Shown here piece after piece: positions 47,432-57,031 of a stretch of 64,000 nt of DNA; the stretch's first letter is position 1; each line of letters opens with the position of its first letter. This DNA comes from Wagnerdoeblera sp046292685. Its GTDB lineage: Bacteria; Pseudomonadota; Alphaproteobacteria; Rhodobacterales; Rhodobacteraceae. The translations under genes and the position numbers were made by a program. The DNA is taken from NCBI RefSeq assembly GCF_046292685.1, contig NZ_JBKBQM010000008.1, forward strand, positions 10,091-74,090, written 5' to 3'. The notes under the pieces were generated by a model, which saw only the letters and a list, made by a program, of their open reading frames with translations, made no database searches and was not told the DNA's origin.

Positions 47432-48945
47432 GCCACGATCAGGCTTTGCCCGGTCATCTCGGGCGGTTGCGGCAGCCCCATCAGCGCCAGCAGCGTGGGC
47501 GCCACATCTGCCAGCCGCCCGTTGCGCAGCCGCACCCCCGGCGGGCCGCCGATCAGGATGACCGGCACGGGATTGAGCGTATGCGCCGTGTGCGGTCCGC
47601 CTGTTGCCGGATCGATCATGGTTTCGCAGTTGCCGTGGTCGGCCGTCAGCAGCATCGCCCCCCCTGCGGCCAGCACGGCCGGGATCGCCCGGGCCAGCCC
47701 GCGGTCCACCGCCTCGCAGGCGGCGATGGCGGCGGGCAGGCTGCCGGTATGGCCCACCATATCGGGGTTGGCGTAGTTGACAACGATCAGGTCGTAACCT
47801 TCGGCAATGGCCGACAGGAACTTTTCCGTGACTTCCGCCGAGGACATTTCCGGTTGCAGGTCATAGGTCGCCACCTTGGGCGATTTCGGCATGGCCCGAT
47901 CCTCGCCGGTTTCGGGGGTTTCCTTGCCGCCGTTCAGGAAAAAGGTGACATGCGGGTATTTTTCCGTCTCGGCCAGCCGGAACTGGCGCAGGCCGTGGCG
48001 GGCCACCCATTCGCCCAGCGTGTTGACCAGCACCTGCTTGGGGTAGGCCGTGGTCATGAAGGCGTCGTGATCCCTGGAATAATCCACCATGCCCAGCAGC
48101 GTCAGCCGCGGCCGCCCGGCGATGTCGAACCCGGCAAAGCCCGGCTGCCCCAGCGCCAGCAGGATTTCGCGCGCCCGGTCGGCACGGAAATTGAGGCAAA
48201 AGAACCCGTCGCCGTCGCGCATTCCGGCATGGCCCGCGATCACGTGGGGCGCGATGAATTCGTCGGTTTCGCCGGCGGCATGGGCGGCCGCGACGGCCGC
48301 CGAGGCCGTGGCGGCAGGGGTGCCTTGCCCGCGCACCATTGCGTCATAGGCGCGCTGCACCCGGTCCCAGCGGTTGTCGCGGTCCATCGCCCAGTAGCGG
48401 CCGATGACGGTGGCGATGCGCGCCCCGGGCGGCAGGCCCTGTTCCAGCGCGGCGACATAGCCTGCGGCCGACACCGGCGCCACGTCGCGCCCGTCGGTGA
48501 TGGCATGCACCGCCACCGGCACCCCGGCGCCCGCGATCATCCGTGCGGCGGCAAGGATGTGGTTCAGGTGACCATGCACCCCGCCGTCGGACACCACCCC
48601 CATCAGATGCGCGGTGCCGCCGGTGGCCTGCATCGCCGCGACGAAGTCGAGAATCGCCGGGTTGGCGAAAAAGCTGCCGTCCTCGATCGCCAGATCGATC
48701 TGGCCCAGGTCCATCGCCACCACGCGACCGGCGCCGATGTTGGTGTGGCCGACCTCGGAATTGCCCATCTGCCCGCGGGGCAGGCCGGCATCGGGGCCGT
48801 GGGTGACCAGCGTTGCATGGGGACAGTCGCGCCAGGCGGCATCGAAGGCCGGCGTATGGGCCAGGTGCGGGGCATTGGCGGCGGTGTCGTCCGACAGGCC
48901 CCAGCCATCGAGGATGCAAAGGACGACAGGTTTGCGGTGCGGCAT
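47428..48945 (-). CDS. gpmI: 2,3-bisphosphoglycerate-independent phosphoglycerate mutase
   Basis: 505 aa. Alkaline-phosphatase fold: the N-terminal metal site VLCILDGWGLSDD, the catalytic Ser in GNSEVGHTNIGAGRVV and the metal site VNYANPDMVGHTG plus TADHGNCETM. Glycolysis/gluconeogenesis enzyme using two Mn2+. First gene of the operon with the envC-like gene (ATGA). Confidence 0.97.
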   Translation of the reverse strand: MPHRKPVVLCILDGWGLSDDTAANAPHLAHTPAFDAAWRDCPHATLVTHGPDAGLPRGQMGNSEVGHTNIGAGRVVAMDLGQIDLAIEDGSFFANPAILDFVAAMQATGGTAHLMGVVSDGGVHGHLNHILAAARMIAGAGVPVAVHAITDGRDVAPVSAAGYVAALEQGLPPGARIATVIGRYWAMDRDNRWDRVQRAYDAMVRGQGTPAATASAAVAAAHAAGETDEFIAPHVIAGHAGMRDGDGFFCLNFRADRAREILLALGQPGFAGFDIAGRPRLTLLGMVDYSRDHDAFMTTAYPKQVLVNTLGEWVARHGLRQFRLAETEKYPHVTFFLNGGKETPETGEDRAMPKSPKVATYDLQPEMSSAEVTEKFLSAIAEGYDLIVVNYANPDMVGHTGSLPAAIAACEAVDRGLARAIPAVLAAGGAMLLTADHGNCETMIDPATGGPHTAHTLNPVPVILIGGPPGVRLRNGRLADVAPTLLALMGLPQPPEMTGQSLIVA

Positions 48946-49013
48946 GGGCGGGCTCCGTGATGTGGCGCCGTTCTAGCCGGGAAGCCGGCGCGGGGCCAGC
49001 CCCGGCGGGTGCC

Positions 49014-50336
49014 TCAGCCCACGCGCAAGGCGCGGTCGATTGCCGCCATCCGCCCGCGAAACTGCGCCGCCACCTGGCCGGCATCGGCCAGCGCCTGCGT
49101 CGGGTCCATCGTCTGCACCACGCCGTCCCGCATCAGCCAGCGGCCGGCCACCATCGCATCGGTCACGTCGGGGGCCATCGCGGCAAAGACCAGGGTGGCG
49201 TAGATGTCGTAAACGGGGTGCAGCCGAGGGGCGGCCAGCGAAACCCGGATCAGGTCGGCCTGCTTGCCCGGCTCCAGCGAGCCGATACGCCGGTCCAGCC
49301 CCAGCACCCGCGCGCCTTCCAGCGTGGCCATGCGGATCACCTCGACCGCCGGCATCGGCTTGCGCGAGCCGCCGGCAAGCTTCTGGAACATCGACACCGG
49401 GGCGAATTGCGAAAACAGGTCCAGCGTGTTGCCGCTCATCGGGCCGTCGGTGGCAATGCCGACCGGAACGCCGGCGGCGCGCATCGCGGTGACCGGGGCG
49501 ATGCCGCGCCCGCCCTTGCCGTTGGCGCGCGCGTTGTGCGCCACGCCCACGCCGGCGTCGGCCATCAGCGCGATATCCGCCGCCGTCACGTGCAGGGCAT
49601 GCGCGGCCACCAGCCCGCGCCGCAGCAGGCCGGCCCGCGCCACCGCCTGCACCGGGGTCAGGCCAAGCGCCGCCGCCCAGTCTTTTTCCGGCCCGGTTTC
49701 GGCAAGGTGCATCTGCACCGGCAGGTCCGGGTGCGCCTCGGCCCAGGCCGCCACCCGTTCCATCACCGCGATCCCGGTGGAATAGGGCGCATGCGGCGCG
49801 ATCGAGGGCGTGATGCGCGGGTGCCCCTGCCAGCGGTCCACCAGTTCGGCCACCCGGTCGAAGCCTTCGTCGAAATCGCGGTGGTCGGGGGGGCCGAAGT
49901 CGGCCAGCGTCTGCCCCACCACGGCGCGCAGCCCGGCGGCATCCAGCACCTCGGCCACCACGGTTTCGAAATAATACATGTCGGCCACGCAGGTCACCCC
50001 GCCGCGGATCAGCTCCAGCGCCGACAGGGCCGTGCCCGCGCGCACCATCTGCGGCGAGACGAACGCGCGTTCCAGCGGCAGGATATAGCGGTAAAGCCGG
50101 TCGTCCACATCCTCGCCCAGGCCCCGGAACAGCGACATGGCCAGGTGGCTGTGCGGGTTGACCATGCCGGGCATCAGCACATCGCCGCCCAGGTCGAGGG
50201 CGCCGGCGGCATCGGGCGGGTCGCCTGCGCCCAGGGCCGCGATCCGGTCGCCTTCCACCCGCAGCCAGCCGCGGTCGATCACCGGCATGTCCGGCGTGCA
50301 GGGCAGGATCAGCGCGTTGGCGAACAGCACGCTCAT
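49014..50336 (-). CDS. Amidohydrolase of the MTA/SAH deaminase-guanine deaminase type (TRZ/ATZ)
   Basis: 440 aa from ATG 50336. Metal site HxH in LMPGMVNPHSHLAMSLFRG, later VQMHLAETGPE, VAAHALHVTAADIALMA and IATDGPMSGNTLDLF, typical for the ATZ/TRZ subfamily that deaminates purine-like substrates. Overlaps (ATGA) the ATPase of an ABC importer, which suggests the importer brings in its substrate. Substrate not determined by sequence. Confidence 0.9.
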   Translation of the reverse strand: MSVLFANALILPCTPDMPVIDRGWLRVEGDRIAALGAGDPPDAAGALDLGGDVLMPGMVNPHSHLAMSLFRGLGEDVDDRLYRYILPLERAFVSPQMVRAGTALSALELIRGGVTCVADMYYFETVVAEVLDAAGLRAVVGQTLADFGPPDHRDFDEGFDRVAELVDRWQGHPRITPSIAPHAPYSTGIAVMERVAAWAEAHPDLPVQMHLAETGPEKDWAAALGLTPVQAVARAGLLRRGLVAAHALHVTAADIALMADAGVGVAHNARANGKGGRGIAPVTAMRAAGVPVGIATDGPMSGNTLDLFSQFAPVSMFQKLAGGSRKPMPAVEVIRMATLEGARVLGLDRRIGSLEPGKQADLIRVSLAAPRLHPVYDIYATLVFAAMAPDVTDAMVAGRWLMRDGVVQTMDPTQALADAGQVAAQFRGRMAAIDRALRVG

Positions 50337-51379
50337 TCGGGCGGCAGGATGCAGCACTGCGACGGTTCGGGGGCCAGATGCACGGCCTGCCCCGGCTCCC
50401 GGGGGCTGGTCAGCGGCCCGGTGGCCAGCATCGGCCCCAGCGGCGTGTCGCAGGCATACTGGTAGGCGCGGCCCAGATAGGTGCGCAGGCCCAGCCTTGC
50501 CGGAATCCCTGCATCGGCCAGCACCAGCCCTTCGGGACGGCTGGCCAGGGTAAAGCGGTCGGGGATGGCGCCGAAATCGTCCTGGTTCAGCACCAGCGAA
50601 ACGCCCTTGTCCCCCGCCGTCACCCGCGCGCCGTCGCGCGCCGTCACCGTCAGCGGCATCAGGTTTTCGAACCCGACGAACCGGGCGACAAAGGCATTCG
50701 CCGGCCGCTGATACAGGGTTTCCGGGGTGTCGAACTGCATGATCCGCCCCGCATGCATGATCGCCACGCGGTCCGAGATGGAAAACGCCTCCTCCTGGTC
50801 GTGGGTCACGAACACGCTGGTCGTGCCGTTGGCGCGTTGCAGGGTGCGAATCTCGGCCCGCATTTCCAGCCGCAGCCGGGCATCGAGGTTCGACAACGGC
50901 TCGTCGAACATCAGCAAGGGCGGCTCGATCACCAGCGCGCGGGCCAGCGCCACGCGCTGCCGCTGGCCGCCCGACAGCGCACCGGGCAGGCGGTCGGCCA
51001 GATGGTCGAGCCCCACCCGTGCCAGCATGGCAGCGATGCGTGCGCTGCGGTCGGGCGCCGCCACCCCGCGCTGCTTCAGCCCGAAGGCCACGTTTTCCGC
51101 CACCGTCAGGTGGGGAAACAGCGCATAGCTTTGAAACACCAGCCCGATGTCGCGCTTGTGCGCGGGCAGGCGGGTCAGGTCCTTGCCGCCAAGGGTGATG
51201 GTGCCCGCGGTCGGCTCCAGAAACCCCGCGACCAGCCGCAGGGTCGTGGTCTTGCCGCAGCCGGATGCCCCCAGCAGCGACACAAGCTCGCCCGCCGGCA
51301 CGGTCAGCGACAGGTCGTCCAGCACCCTGGTGGTGCCGTAATGCGCGGTCAGGTTCTGCAGGATCAGGGCTTGGGTCAT
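50333..51379 (-). CDS. ABC transporter ATP-binding protein (PotA-like)
   Basis: 348 aa. Walker A GASGCGKTTTLRLV, signature LSGGQRQRVALARAL, Walker B LLMFDEPLSNLDARLR, His-loop FVTHDQEEAFSI, and a C-terminal TOBE domain. Energises the importer formed with the two permeases. Coupled to the amidohydrolase gene. Confidence 0.95.
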   Translation of the reverse strand: MTQALILQNLTAHYGTTRVLDDLSLTVPAGELVSLLGASGCGKTTTLRLVAGFLEPTAGTITLGGKDLTRLPAHKRDIGLVFQSYALFPHLTVAENVAFGLKQRGVAAPDRSARIAAMLARVGLDHLADRLPGALSGGQRQRVALARALVIEPPLLMFDEPLSNLDARLRLEMRAEIRTLQRANGTTSVFVTHDQEEAFSISDRVAIMHAGRIMQFDTPETLYQRPANAFVARFVGFENLMPLTVTARDGARVTAGDKGVSLVLNQDDFGAIPDRFTLASRPEGLVLADAGIPARLGLRTYLGRAYQYACDTPLGPMLATGPLTSPREPGQAVHLAPEPSQCCILPPE

Positions 51380-51383
51380 GGGG

Positions 51384-52172
51384 TCATTTCGCCAGGAAGG
51401 TCAGGCCCAGCGTGCGTTCCACCACCGCCATCACCGCCACGGTCAGCAGCATCAGCAGCACGGACACGGAGGCAACGACAGGGTCGAAGAACTGTTCGAC
51501 ATGGGCCAGGATCTGGATCGGCAGGGTGGAAACGCCCGGGCCGGTCAGGAACAGCGACACCGACACATCGTTGACCGAGGTGATGAACGCCAGGATGAAG
51601 GCCGCGATCACGCCGGCGCGGATGTTGGGCAGCACGATGGTGAAAAAGGTCTTGACCGGCGGCGAGCCCAGCGACACCGCCGCCTCCTCGATGGCAAAGT
51701 CGAAGCTGGCCAGCGAGGCCGACACCACCCGCACGCAATAAGGCAGCACGATCAGCGTGTGCCCCATCAGCAGCACGGCAAAGATCGGCAGGTCCGACCC
51801 CACCGCCACCGAGCGCAGCAGCGAAAAGCCCAGCACGATTTCCGGCACCAGCACCGGCAGCACGAACAGCGTGGACAGCCAGCCCGGCAACTGGATGCGG
51901 TATCGGTTCAGCGCATAGGCCGCCGGAATCCCGATCAACAGCGCCAGCGCCGTGGCGAGGAAGGCGATTTGCAGGCTGGTGACGATGGTGCGCCGGAACG
52001 CGCCGATTTCCCAGATCTGCCAGAACCAGTGCAGCGTCAGCCCCCTGGGCGGAAAGGTCAGGTAACTGGTGTCCGACAGCGCGGCGCCGAACACGATCAC
52101 CAGCGGCCCCATCAGGAACAGGTAGACCAGCACGGCAAAGGCGATCAGCGGCAGGGGAACGGGGCTTTTCAT
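51384..52172 (-). CDS. ABC transporter permease (PotC-like)
   Basis: 262 aa with six membrane helices and the EAA loop EEAAVSLGSPPVKTFFTIVL near residue 165. Second inner-membrane subunit of the polyamine/opine/Fe-type importer, one base after the first permease gene. Confidence 0.94.
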   Translation of the reverse strand: MKSPVPLPLIAFAVLVYLFLMGPLVIVFGAALSDTSYLTFPPRGLTLHWFWQIWEIGAFRRTIVTSLQIAFLATALALLIGIPAAYALNRYRIQLPGWLSTLFVLPVLVPEIVLGFSLLRSVAVGSDLPIFAVLLMGHTLIVLPYCVRVVSASLASFDFAIEEAAVSLGSPPVKTFFTIVLPNIRAGVIAAFILAFITSVNDVSVSLFLTGPGVSTLPIQILAHVEQFFDPVVASVSVLLMLLTVAVMAVVERTLGLTFLAK

Positions 52173-52173
52173 C

Positions 52174-52998
52174 TCAGGTCGCCATCGGGTTCAGCCGCCG
52201 GGCCACGCGCGTCATGCCCAGCACGACAAGGATGGTGACCACCACCATGATCGCCGCCACGGTCGATGCCCCCGCCCAGTCGAACGCCACCATCGCGCGC
52301 TGGTGCAACAGCGTGCCCATGACCATCTGCCGTTCGCCCCCCAGCAGTTGCGGCGTGGCATAGGCGGTGAAGCTGCCGGTAAACACCAGCACCGCGCCCA
52401 CGATCAGCCCCGGCACCGCCAGCGGGAACACCACCTGCCGGAAGGTGGCGGCAGGCGTCGCGCCAAGGGATGCAGCCGCCTGCAGCAGATCGTCGGGGAT
52501 GCCCTCCAGCACCCCCACCAGCGTCAGGATCATCAGCGGGACGAACAGATAGACCATCGCCACGATGACCGCGCCTTGAGTGTAAAGCATGCTCAACGGC
52601 GCATCCACGACCCCGATCCACAGCAGAAAGCTATTCAGAATCCCGTTCTTGCCCAGCACGATCAACCAGGCAAAGGACCGCACCACTACCCCGGTCAGCA
52701 GCGGAAACACCGCCGCGACGATCAGGATGCTGCGCCAGCGCGGCGGGGCGCGCGACACGACAAAGGCGGTCAGGAACCCGACGAACAGCGACACCAGCGT
52801 GGTGATGGCGGCAATCTCCAGCGTGCGCCACAGCACCGTGCGCCGGAAGCCCGAGTTGAAGAACGCCGCATAGGGGGCCAGCGGGCCGGCGGGCTCGGCA
52901 AAGGTCGCAAGGATGGTCGCCCCCACCGGCAGGATCAGACAGGCCACCACCAGCATCAGCGCGGGCAGGCTCAGCATCCATCCGGTCAGGCGGCGCAT
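52174..52998 (-). CDS. ABC transporter permease (PotB-like)
   Basis: 274 aa, six membrane helices, EAA loop LLQAAASLGATPAATFRQVV. First permease of the importer, 55 bp after the binding-protein gene. Confidence 0.94.
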   Translation of the reverse strand: MRRLTGWMLSLPALMLVVACLILPVGATILATFAEPAGPLAPYAAFFNSGFRRTVLWRTLEIAAITTLVSLFVGFLTAFVVSRAPPRWRSILIVAAVFPLLTGVVVRSFAWLIVLGKNGILNSFLLWIGVVDAPLSMLYTQGAVIVAMVYLFVPLMILTLVGVLEGIPDDLLQAAASLGATPAATFRQVVFPLAVPGLIVGAVLVFTGSFTAYATPQLLGGERQMVMGTLLHQRAMVAFDWAGASTVAAIMVVVTILVVLGMTRVARRLNPMAT

Positions 52999-53053
52999 GG
53001 CAGATCCTTCGGCATGCGCCCGCGCGGGATGCGACCCGCGCGGGCAGGTCGGC

Positions 53054-54073
53054 TTACATGCCGAAGATTTCGTTCCAGCGATCGACCCAGGCGGACTTCG
53101 CCGCGTTCATCCTGGCGTAGTCCATCCGCTGGAGGCTGTTGATCATCGCCTCGCCATAGGTCCAGCCCTTGGCCGCCTCGGGCGACAGTTCCACCGCCTT
53201 GGCGACCGGGGCATCCACGCCATTCTCGGCCAGCACCTTTTGCAGCGCGGGGTCGAGGATGAAGTTGATGAACTCGTGCGCAAGGTCCACGTTCGCGGCG
53301 CCCTTGGGGATGTTCACCGTGTTCAGCACCGCGATGTCGCCATCGACCAGCTGCGCCCATTCGATGGTCGGCACCGCGTCGCGCAGCCGCCCCAACGTGA
53401 AGTCCTGGGTCAGCGACACGGTTACCTCGCCGGTCGAGAACAGGTTGATCATCTCGGACCCGGTGTTGTAGTTCTTCACCACATTGCCCTTCAGCGCCGC
53501 GATCTGCTCAAAGGCGGGGCCTGCATCGGCATAGGCATCGGTCCCGGCCTTTTCGCCGGCGATCACCACCACCATCGGGCCGGCCGTCGTGGTGATGCCG
53601 GGCAGCGAGACCGAAGCCTTCAGATCCTCGCGCCACAGGTCGCCCCAGGAGGTGATCGGCTGCACCTTGGCGCCGTCGTAGACGATGCCGATGCGGCCCA
53701 CCGTATAGGCTGGGCCGTAGCCGCCTTGCGGATCGCGGGCGATGTCGTGCAGGCCGGCCAGGTTGGGGATCTTTGCCGGGTCGATCTTCTGGAACAGCCC
53801 TTCGTCCACGCCGATCTGGCTGAAGCTGTCGGTCAGGTAGATCACGTCCACGCCCTTGCCGTCGCGGATTTTCACCTTGTTCAGACGGTCGGCGTTGTTG
53901 CCGGTCTCGAACACCAGTTCGCAGCCGCATTTTTCCTGGAACGGCTTGACGATGAACTGGTCCAGCTTGTCGCCGTTGAACCCCCACCAGGAAATCGTCA
54001 GGGTCTTGGCCCCGGCGACACCCGGCAAGGCCAGGGCCAGGGCGGTGGTCACGGTCAGGAAGGTGCGGCGCAT
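53054..54073 (-). CDS. ABC transporter substrate-binding protein (PotD-like)
   Basis: 339 aa. Signal peptide cut after GVAGA. The mature start KTLTISWWGFNGDKLDQFIV and GVDVIYLTDSFSQIGVDEGL are typical of the polyamine/opine binding-protein cluster. It decides ligand specificity; together with the purine-type deaminase a purine or related ring compound, or a polyamine, is possible. First gene of the five-gene operon. Confidence 0.92.
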   Translation of the reverse strand: MRRTFLTVTTALALALPGVAGAKTLTISWWGFNGDKLDQFIVKPFQEKCGCELVFETGNNADRLNKVKIRDGKGVDVIYLTDSFSQIGVDEGLFQKIDPAKIPNLAGLHDIARDPQGGYGPAYTVGRIGIVYDGAKVQPITSWGDLWREDLKASVSLPGITTTAGPMVVVIAGEKAGTDAYADAGPAFEQIAALKGNVVKNYNTGSEMINLFSTGEVTVSLTQDFTLGRLRDAVPTIEWAQLVDGDIAVLNTVNIPKGAANVDLAHEFINFILDPALQKVLAENGVDAPVAKAVELSPEAAKGWTYGEAMINSLQRMDYARMNAAKSAWVDRWNEIFGM

Positions 54074-54206
54074 GAAAAAACCTCGCTGTCAGGGCGGCCG
54101 TCTGCAACCGCGGCCGTCGGCGCAAGGTTAGGCACCGTTCGCCGCCAAGGGCAAGACGCCATCGGGCGGCCGGTGCGGCGCGGTTCGGCGTTTGCCCGTT
54201 TCCGCC

Positions 54207-54725
54207 TCAGTCCTTGCCGCGGATCGGCTGAACGTATTGCAGCGCCATGTCCCAGGGAAAGAAGATCCAGGTGTCCTGGCTGACCTCGGTGATGTAGGTG
54301 TCCACCTGCGGCTTGCCGCTGGGCTTGGCATAGACGGTGGCGAAATGCGCCCCGGGATACAGCCGGCGCACCAGTTCCAGCGTCTTGCCGCTGTCCACGA
54401 GGTCATCGACGATCAGGATGCCGGTGCCGTCGCCCATCAGGTCGGCTTGCGGGCTTTTCGTCACCACCGCCTCGCGGCGCTGGTCGGCTGCGCCGCCGCC
54501 GGAATGGTAGGACTTGACCGAGATCGTGTCGACCACGCGGATGTCCAGCTCGCGGCTGACGATCATCGCCGGCACGAGGCCGCCGCGGGTGATGGCCACC
54601 ACCGCCTTCCACACGCCGTTGTCTGGCCCGTGCCCTTGCAGCCGCCAGGCAAGCGCGCGGGCATCGCGGTGGATCTGGTCCCAGGAAACGTGAAAGCCCT
54701 TTTCGTGCGGCAGGCGGTCGGTCAT
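54207..54725 (-). CDS. gpt: Xanthine phosphoribosyltransferase
   Basis: 172 aa. PRPP motif GILIVDDLVDSGKTLELV and VVAITRGGLVPAMIVSREL, as in Gpt, which salvages xanthine and guanine. A purine-specific loop VKSYHSGGGAADQRRE. Stands alone; dispersed repeat copy 3 lies upstream. Confidence 0.95.
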   Translation of the reverse strand: MTDRLPHEKGFHVSWDQIHRDARALAWRLQGHGPDNGVWKAVVAITRGGLVPAMIVSRELDIRVVDTISVKSYHSGGGAADQRREAVVTKSPQADLMGDGTGILIVDDLVDSGKTLELVRRLYPGAHFATVYAKPSGKPQVDTYITEVSQDTWIFFPWDMALQYVQPIRGKD

Positions 54726-54771
54726 GGCGGCGGCTCCTGTGGCTGGCGCAGGGCCGGGGGCCAGCCCCCGG

Positions 54772-54800
54772 ACCCCCGGGATATTTGGGTCAAGGTGAAG
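54772..54800 (+). repeat. Dispersed intergenic repeat, copy 3
   Basis: ACCCCCGGGATATTTGGGTC followed by AAGGTGAAG, between fabI and gpt (both on the minus strand), so it lies antisense to the local transcription. Confidence 0.8.
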
Positions 54801-54815
54801 GGCAGGCGCGGGGCT

Positions 54816-55640
54816 TCATTCCTTGTTGCGGCCCGTCACCGCGTCGATGTCGGGGGCGTCCACCGCCTTCATGCCCACGACATGGTAGCCCGCATCGACA
54901 TGCAGGTTTTCCCCCGTGGTGCCCGAGCCGAGGTCCGACAGCAGGTAGAGCGCGGCCTTGCCCACCTCCTCCTGCGTGACGTTGCGGCGCAGGGGGCTGT
55001 TGAGCTCGTTCCACTTCATGATGTAGCGGAAATCGCCGATGCCGGAGGCGGCGAGCGTCTTGATCGGGCCGGCAGAGATGGCGTTGACGCGGATGCCGTC
55101 CTTGCCCAGATCCTCGGCGATGTATTTCACGCTCGCTTCCAGCGCCGCCTTGCACAGGCCCATGACGTTGTAATGCGGCATGACCTTTTCGGCACCGTAA
55201 TAGGTCAGCGTCAGCAGGCTGCCGCCAGAGGGCATCATCGCGGCGGCGCGCTGGCAGACGGCGGTGAAGGAATAGACCGAAATGTCCATCGACATCAGGA
55301 AGTTGGCCCGGCTGGTATCGACGTAGCGGCCGCGCAATTCGTTCTTGTCGGAAAAGCCGATGGCGTGGACGACGAAATCCAGCGTGCCCCATTCGGCCTT
55401 GAGCCCGGCGAACAGCGCATCGAGACTGTCTTCGTTGGCCACGTCGCATTCGTAAAGCAACGGGGTGCCGATCGAGGCCGCCAGCGGTTCGACCCGCTTT
55501 TTCAGCGCCTCGCCCTGATAGGAAAACGCCATTGTCGCGCCCTGGTCGGCCAGCGCCCTCGCGATGCCCCAGGCGATGGACTTGTCGTTGGCCAGCCCCA
55601 TGATGAGCCCGCGCTTGCCCTGCATCAGTCCGTTTGACAT
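54816..55640 (-). CDS. fabI: Enoyl-[acyl-carrier-protein] reductase (NADH)
   Basis: 274 aa from ATG 55640, with GAGGGA upstream. FabI-type cofactor loop GLANDKSIAWGIA and the Y-x6-K motif in HYNVMGLCKAALEASVKYI. Last step of fatty-acid elongation. Divergent from pdxH. Confidence 0.96.
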   Translation of the reverse strand: MSNGLMQGKRGLIMGLANDKSIAWGIARALADQGATMAFSYQGEALKKRVEPLAASIGTPLLYECDVANEDSLDALFAGLKAEWGTLDFVVHAIGFSDKNELRGRYVDTSRANFLMSMDISVYSFTAVCQRAAAMMPSGGSLLTLTYYGAEKVMPHYNVMGLCKAALEASVKYIAEDLGKDGIRVNAISAGPIKTLAASGIGDFRYIMKWNELNSPLRRNVTQEEVGKAALYLLSDLGSGTTGENLHVDAGYHVVGMKAVDAPDIDAVTGRNKE

Positions 55641-55734
55641 TGCCTGTCCCTCGCCCACCTTGTTGTCGGGTTCCGACGGGTTTAGGCCATCGGAAACGCC
55701 GCATCAAGGCCGCTGGGAAGAAGGAAACCGAGAC

Positions 55735-56337
55735 ATGGACCGCACGGGCATCTTTGCCGGGGACGACCCCTTTGTCATCGCGCGCCGCTGGCTGGCCGAG
55801 GCCGAGGCGACCGAACCGAACGACCCCAACGCCATCGCGCTGGCGACGGTGGATGCCGAAGGCCTGCCCAACGTGCGCATGGTGCTGCTGAAAGAGATCG
55901 AGGACGCGGCCTTCGTCTTTTACACCAACTACACCAGCGCCAAGGGGCAGGAGATTACGGCCACCGGCAAGGCGGCCTTCGTCATGCACTGGAAGTCCTT
56001 GCGCCGCCAGGTGCGGGTGCGCGGCACCGTCACGCGCGAGGAAGGGCCCCAGGCCGACGCCTATTTCGCCAGCCGCAGCCTGCAATCGCGGCTGGGCGCC
56101 TGGGCCAGCCGCCAGAGCCGGCCGCTGGACAGCCGCGCGGCGCTGATGGCCGAAGTGGCGAAACTGGGCGTGACCAAGGGCCCCAACCCGCCGCGCCCGC
56201 CGTTCTGGGGCGGGTTCCGCATCGCGCCGGTGGAAATCGAGTTCTGGGCCGACGGCGCCTTTCGCCTGCACGACCGTTTCTGCTGGCGCCGCGCCGCCCC
56301 CGATCAGCCCTGGCAGGTGCAGCGCCTGAACCCCTGA
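55735..56337 (+). CDS. pdxH: Pyridoxamine 5'-phosphate oxidase
   Basis: 200 aa; GAAGGAAA before the ATG. FMN-binding LPNVRMVLLKEIEDAAFVFY, AFVMHWKSLRRQVRVRG and the C-terminal RDLxxWxxxRL-like FRLHDRFCWRR ... WQVQRLNP. Makes pyridoxal phosphate from PNP/PMP. Confidence 0.95.
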   Translation: MDRTGIFAGDDPFVIARRWLAEAEATEPNDPNAIALATVDAEGLPNVRMVLLKEIEDAAFVFYTNYTSAKGQEITATGKAAFVMHWKSLRRQVRVRGTVTREEGPQADAYFASRSLQSRLGAWASRQSRPLDSRAALMAEVAKLGVTKGPNPPRPPFWGGFRIAPVEIEFWADGAFRLHDRFCWRRAAPDQPWQVQRLNP

Positions 56338-56491
56338 CGCAGCGTCTGTCTGGCCCAAGGCATTGTCAGAGATTGGTAATTTCGCGCTTCGTGAAAATCG
56401 GGGCGCCAGGGCCTGCGGGAATGCCCTTGAATCCTCCGGCTACTCGGCGCAAAACTGCGCGGTGAGCTGAAGCTGGGGAAAAGGCTCGGAT

Positions 56492-57031
56492 ATGCAAGAA
56501 GAAGACAAGGCGCTGGATCGCATCAGGATTCAGGGCCGCGTGAAGTGGTTTGACCCGGTCAAGGGTTTCGGCTTCATCGTGGCCGATTCCGGCGGCCCGG
56601 ACATCTTGCTGCATGCCAATGTGCTGCGCAACTTCGGCCAGGGGTCGGTGGCCGATGGCGCGGGTATCGATGTGTATGTGCAAAAGACTGCGCGCGGGGC
56701 GCAGGCGGTGGAAATCATGGCGATCCGCCCGCCGGAAGGCGCAGGCGCAGCGTTGACCGAGGATCTGACGCCGGAACAGATCAGCACGATTGCCGAAATG
56801 CCGATCCAGCCGGCGCGGGTCAAATGGTTCGACAAGGCCAAGGGATTCGGCTTTGCCAATGTCTTCGGGCTGGCCGAAGACGTCTTCGTGCATGTCGAGG
56901 TGTTGCGCCAGTCGGGCTTTGCCGACCTTCAGGCCGGCGAGGCGGTGGGCCTGCGCATCGTCGAAGGCAAGCGCGGGCGCATGGCGGTGCAGGTGCTGTC
57001 CTGGGAAGCCGCCTTGCGCAGGTCGGCCTGA
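56492..57031 (+). CDS. Double cold-shock-domain protein
   Basis: 179 aa with two CSDs. First: GRVKWFDPVKGFGFIVAD (RNP-1) and DILLHANVL (RNP-2). Second from about residue 108: ARVKWFDKAKGFGFANV and DVFVHVEVL. Nucleic-acid chaperone of the alphaproteobacterial two-domain Csp type. A 154-bp leader separates it from pdxH. Its stop overlaps the next start (TGATG). Confidence 0.95.
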   Translation: MQEEDKALDRIRIQGRVKWFDPVKGFGFIVADSGGPDILLHANVLRNFGQGSVADGAGIDVYVQKTARGAQAVEIMAIRPPEGAGAALTEDLTPEQISTIAEMPIQPARVKWFDKAKGFGFANVFGLAEDVFVHVEVLRQSGFADLQAGEAVGLRIVEGKRGRMAVQVLSWEAALRRSA

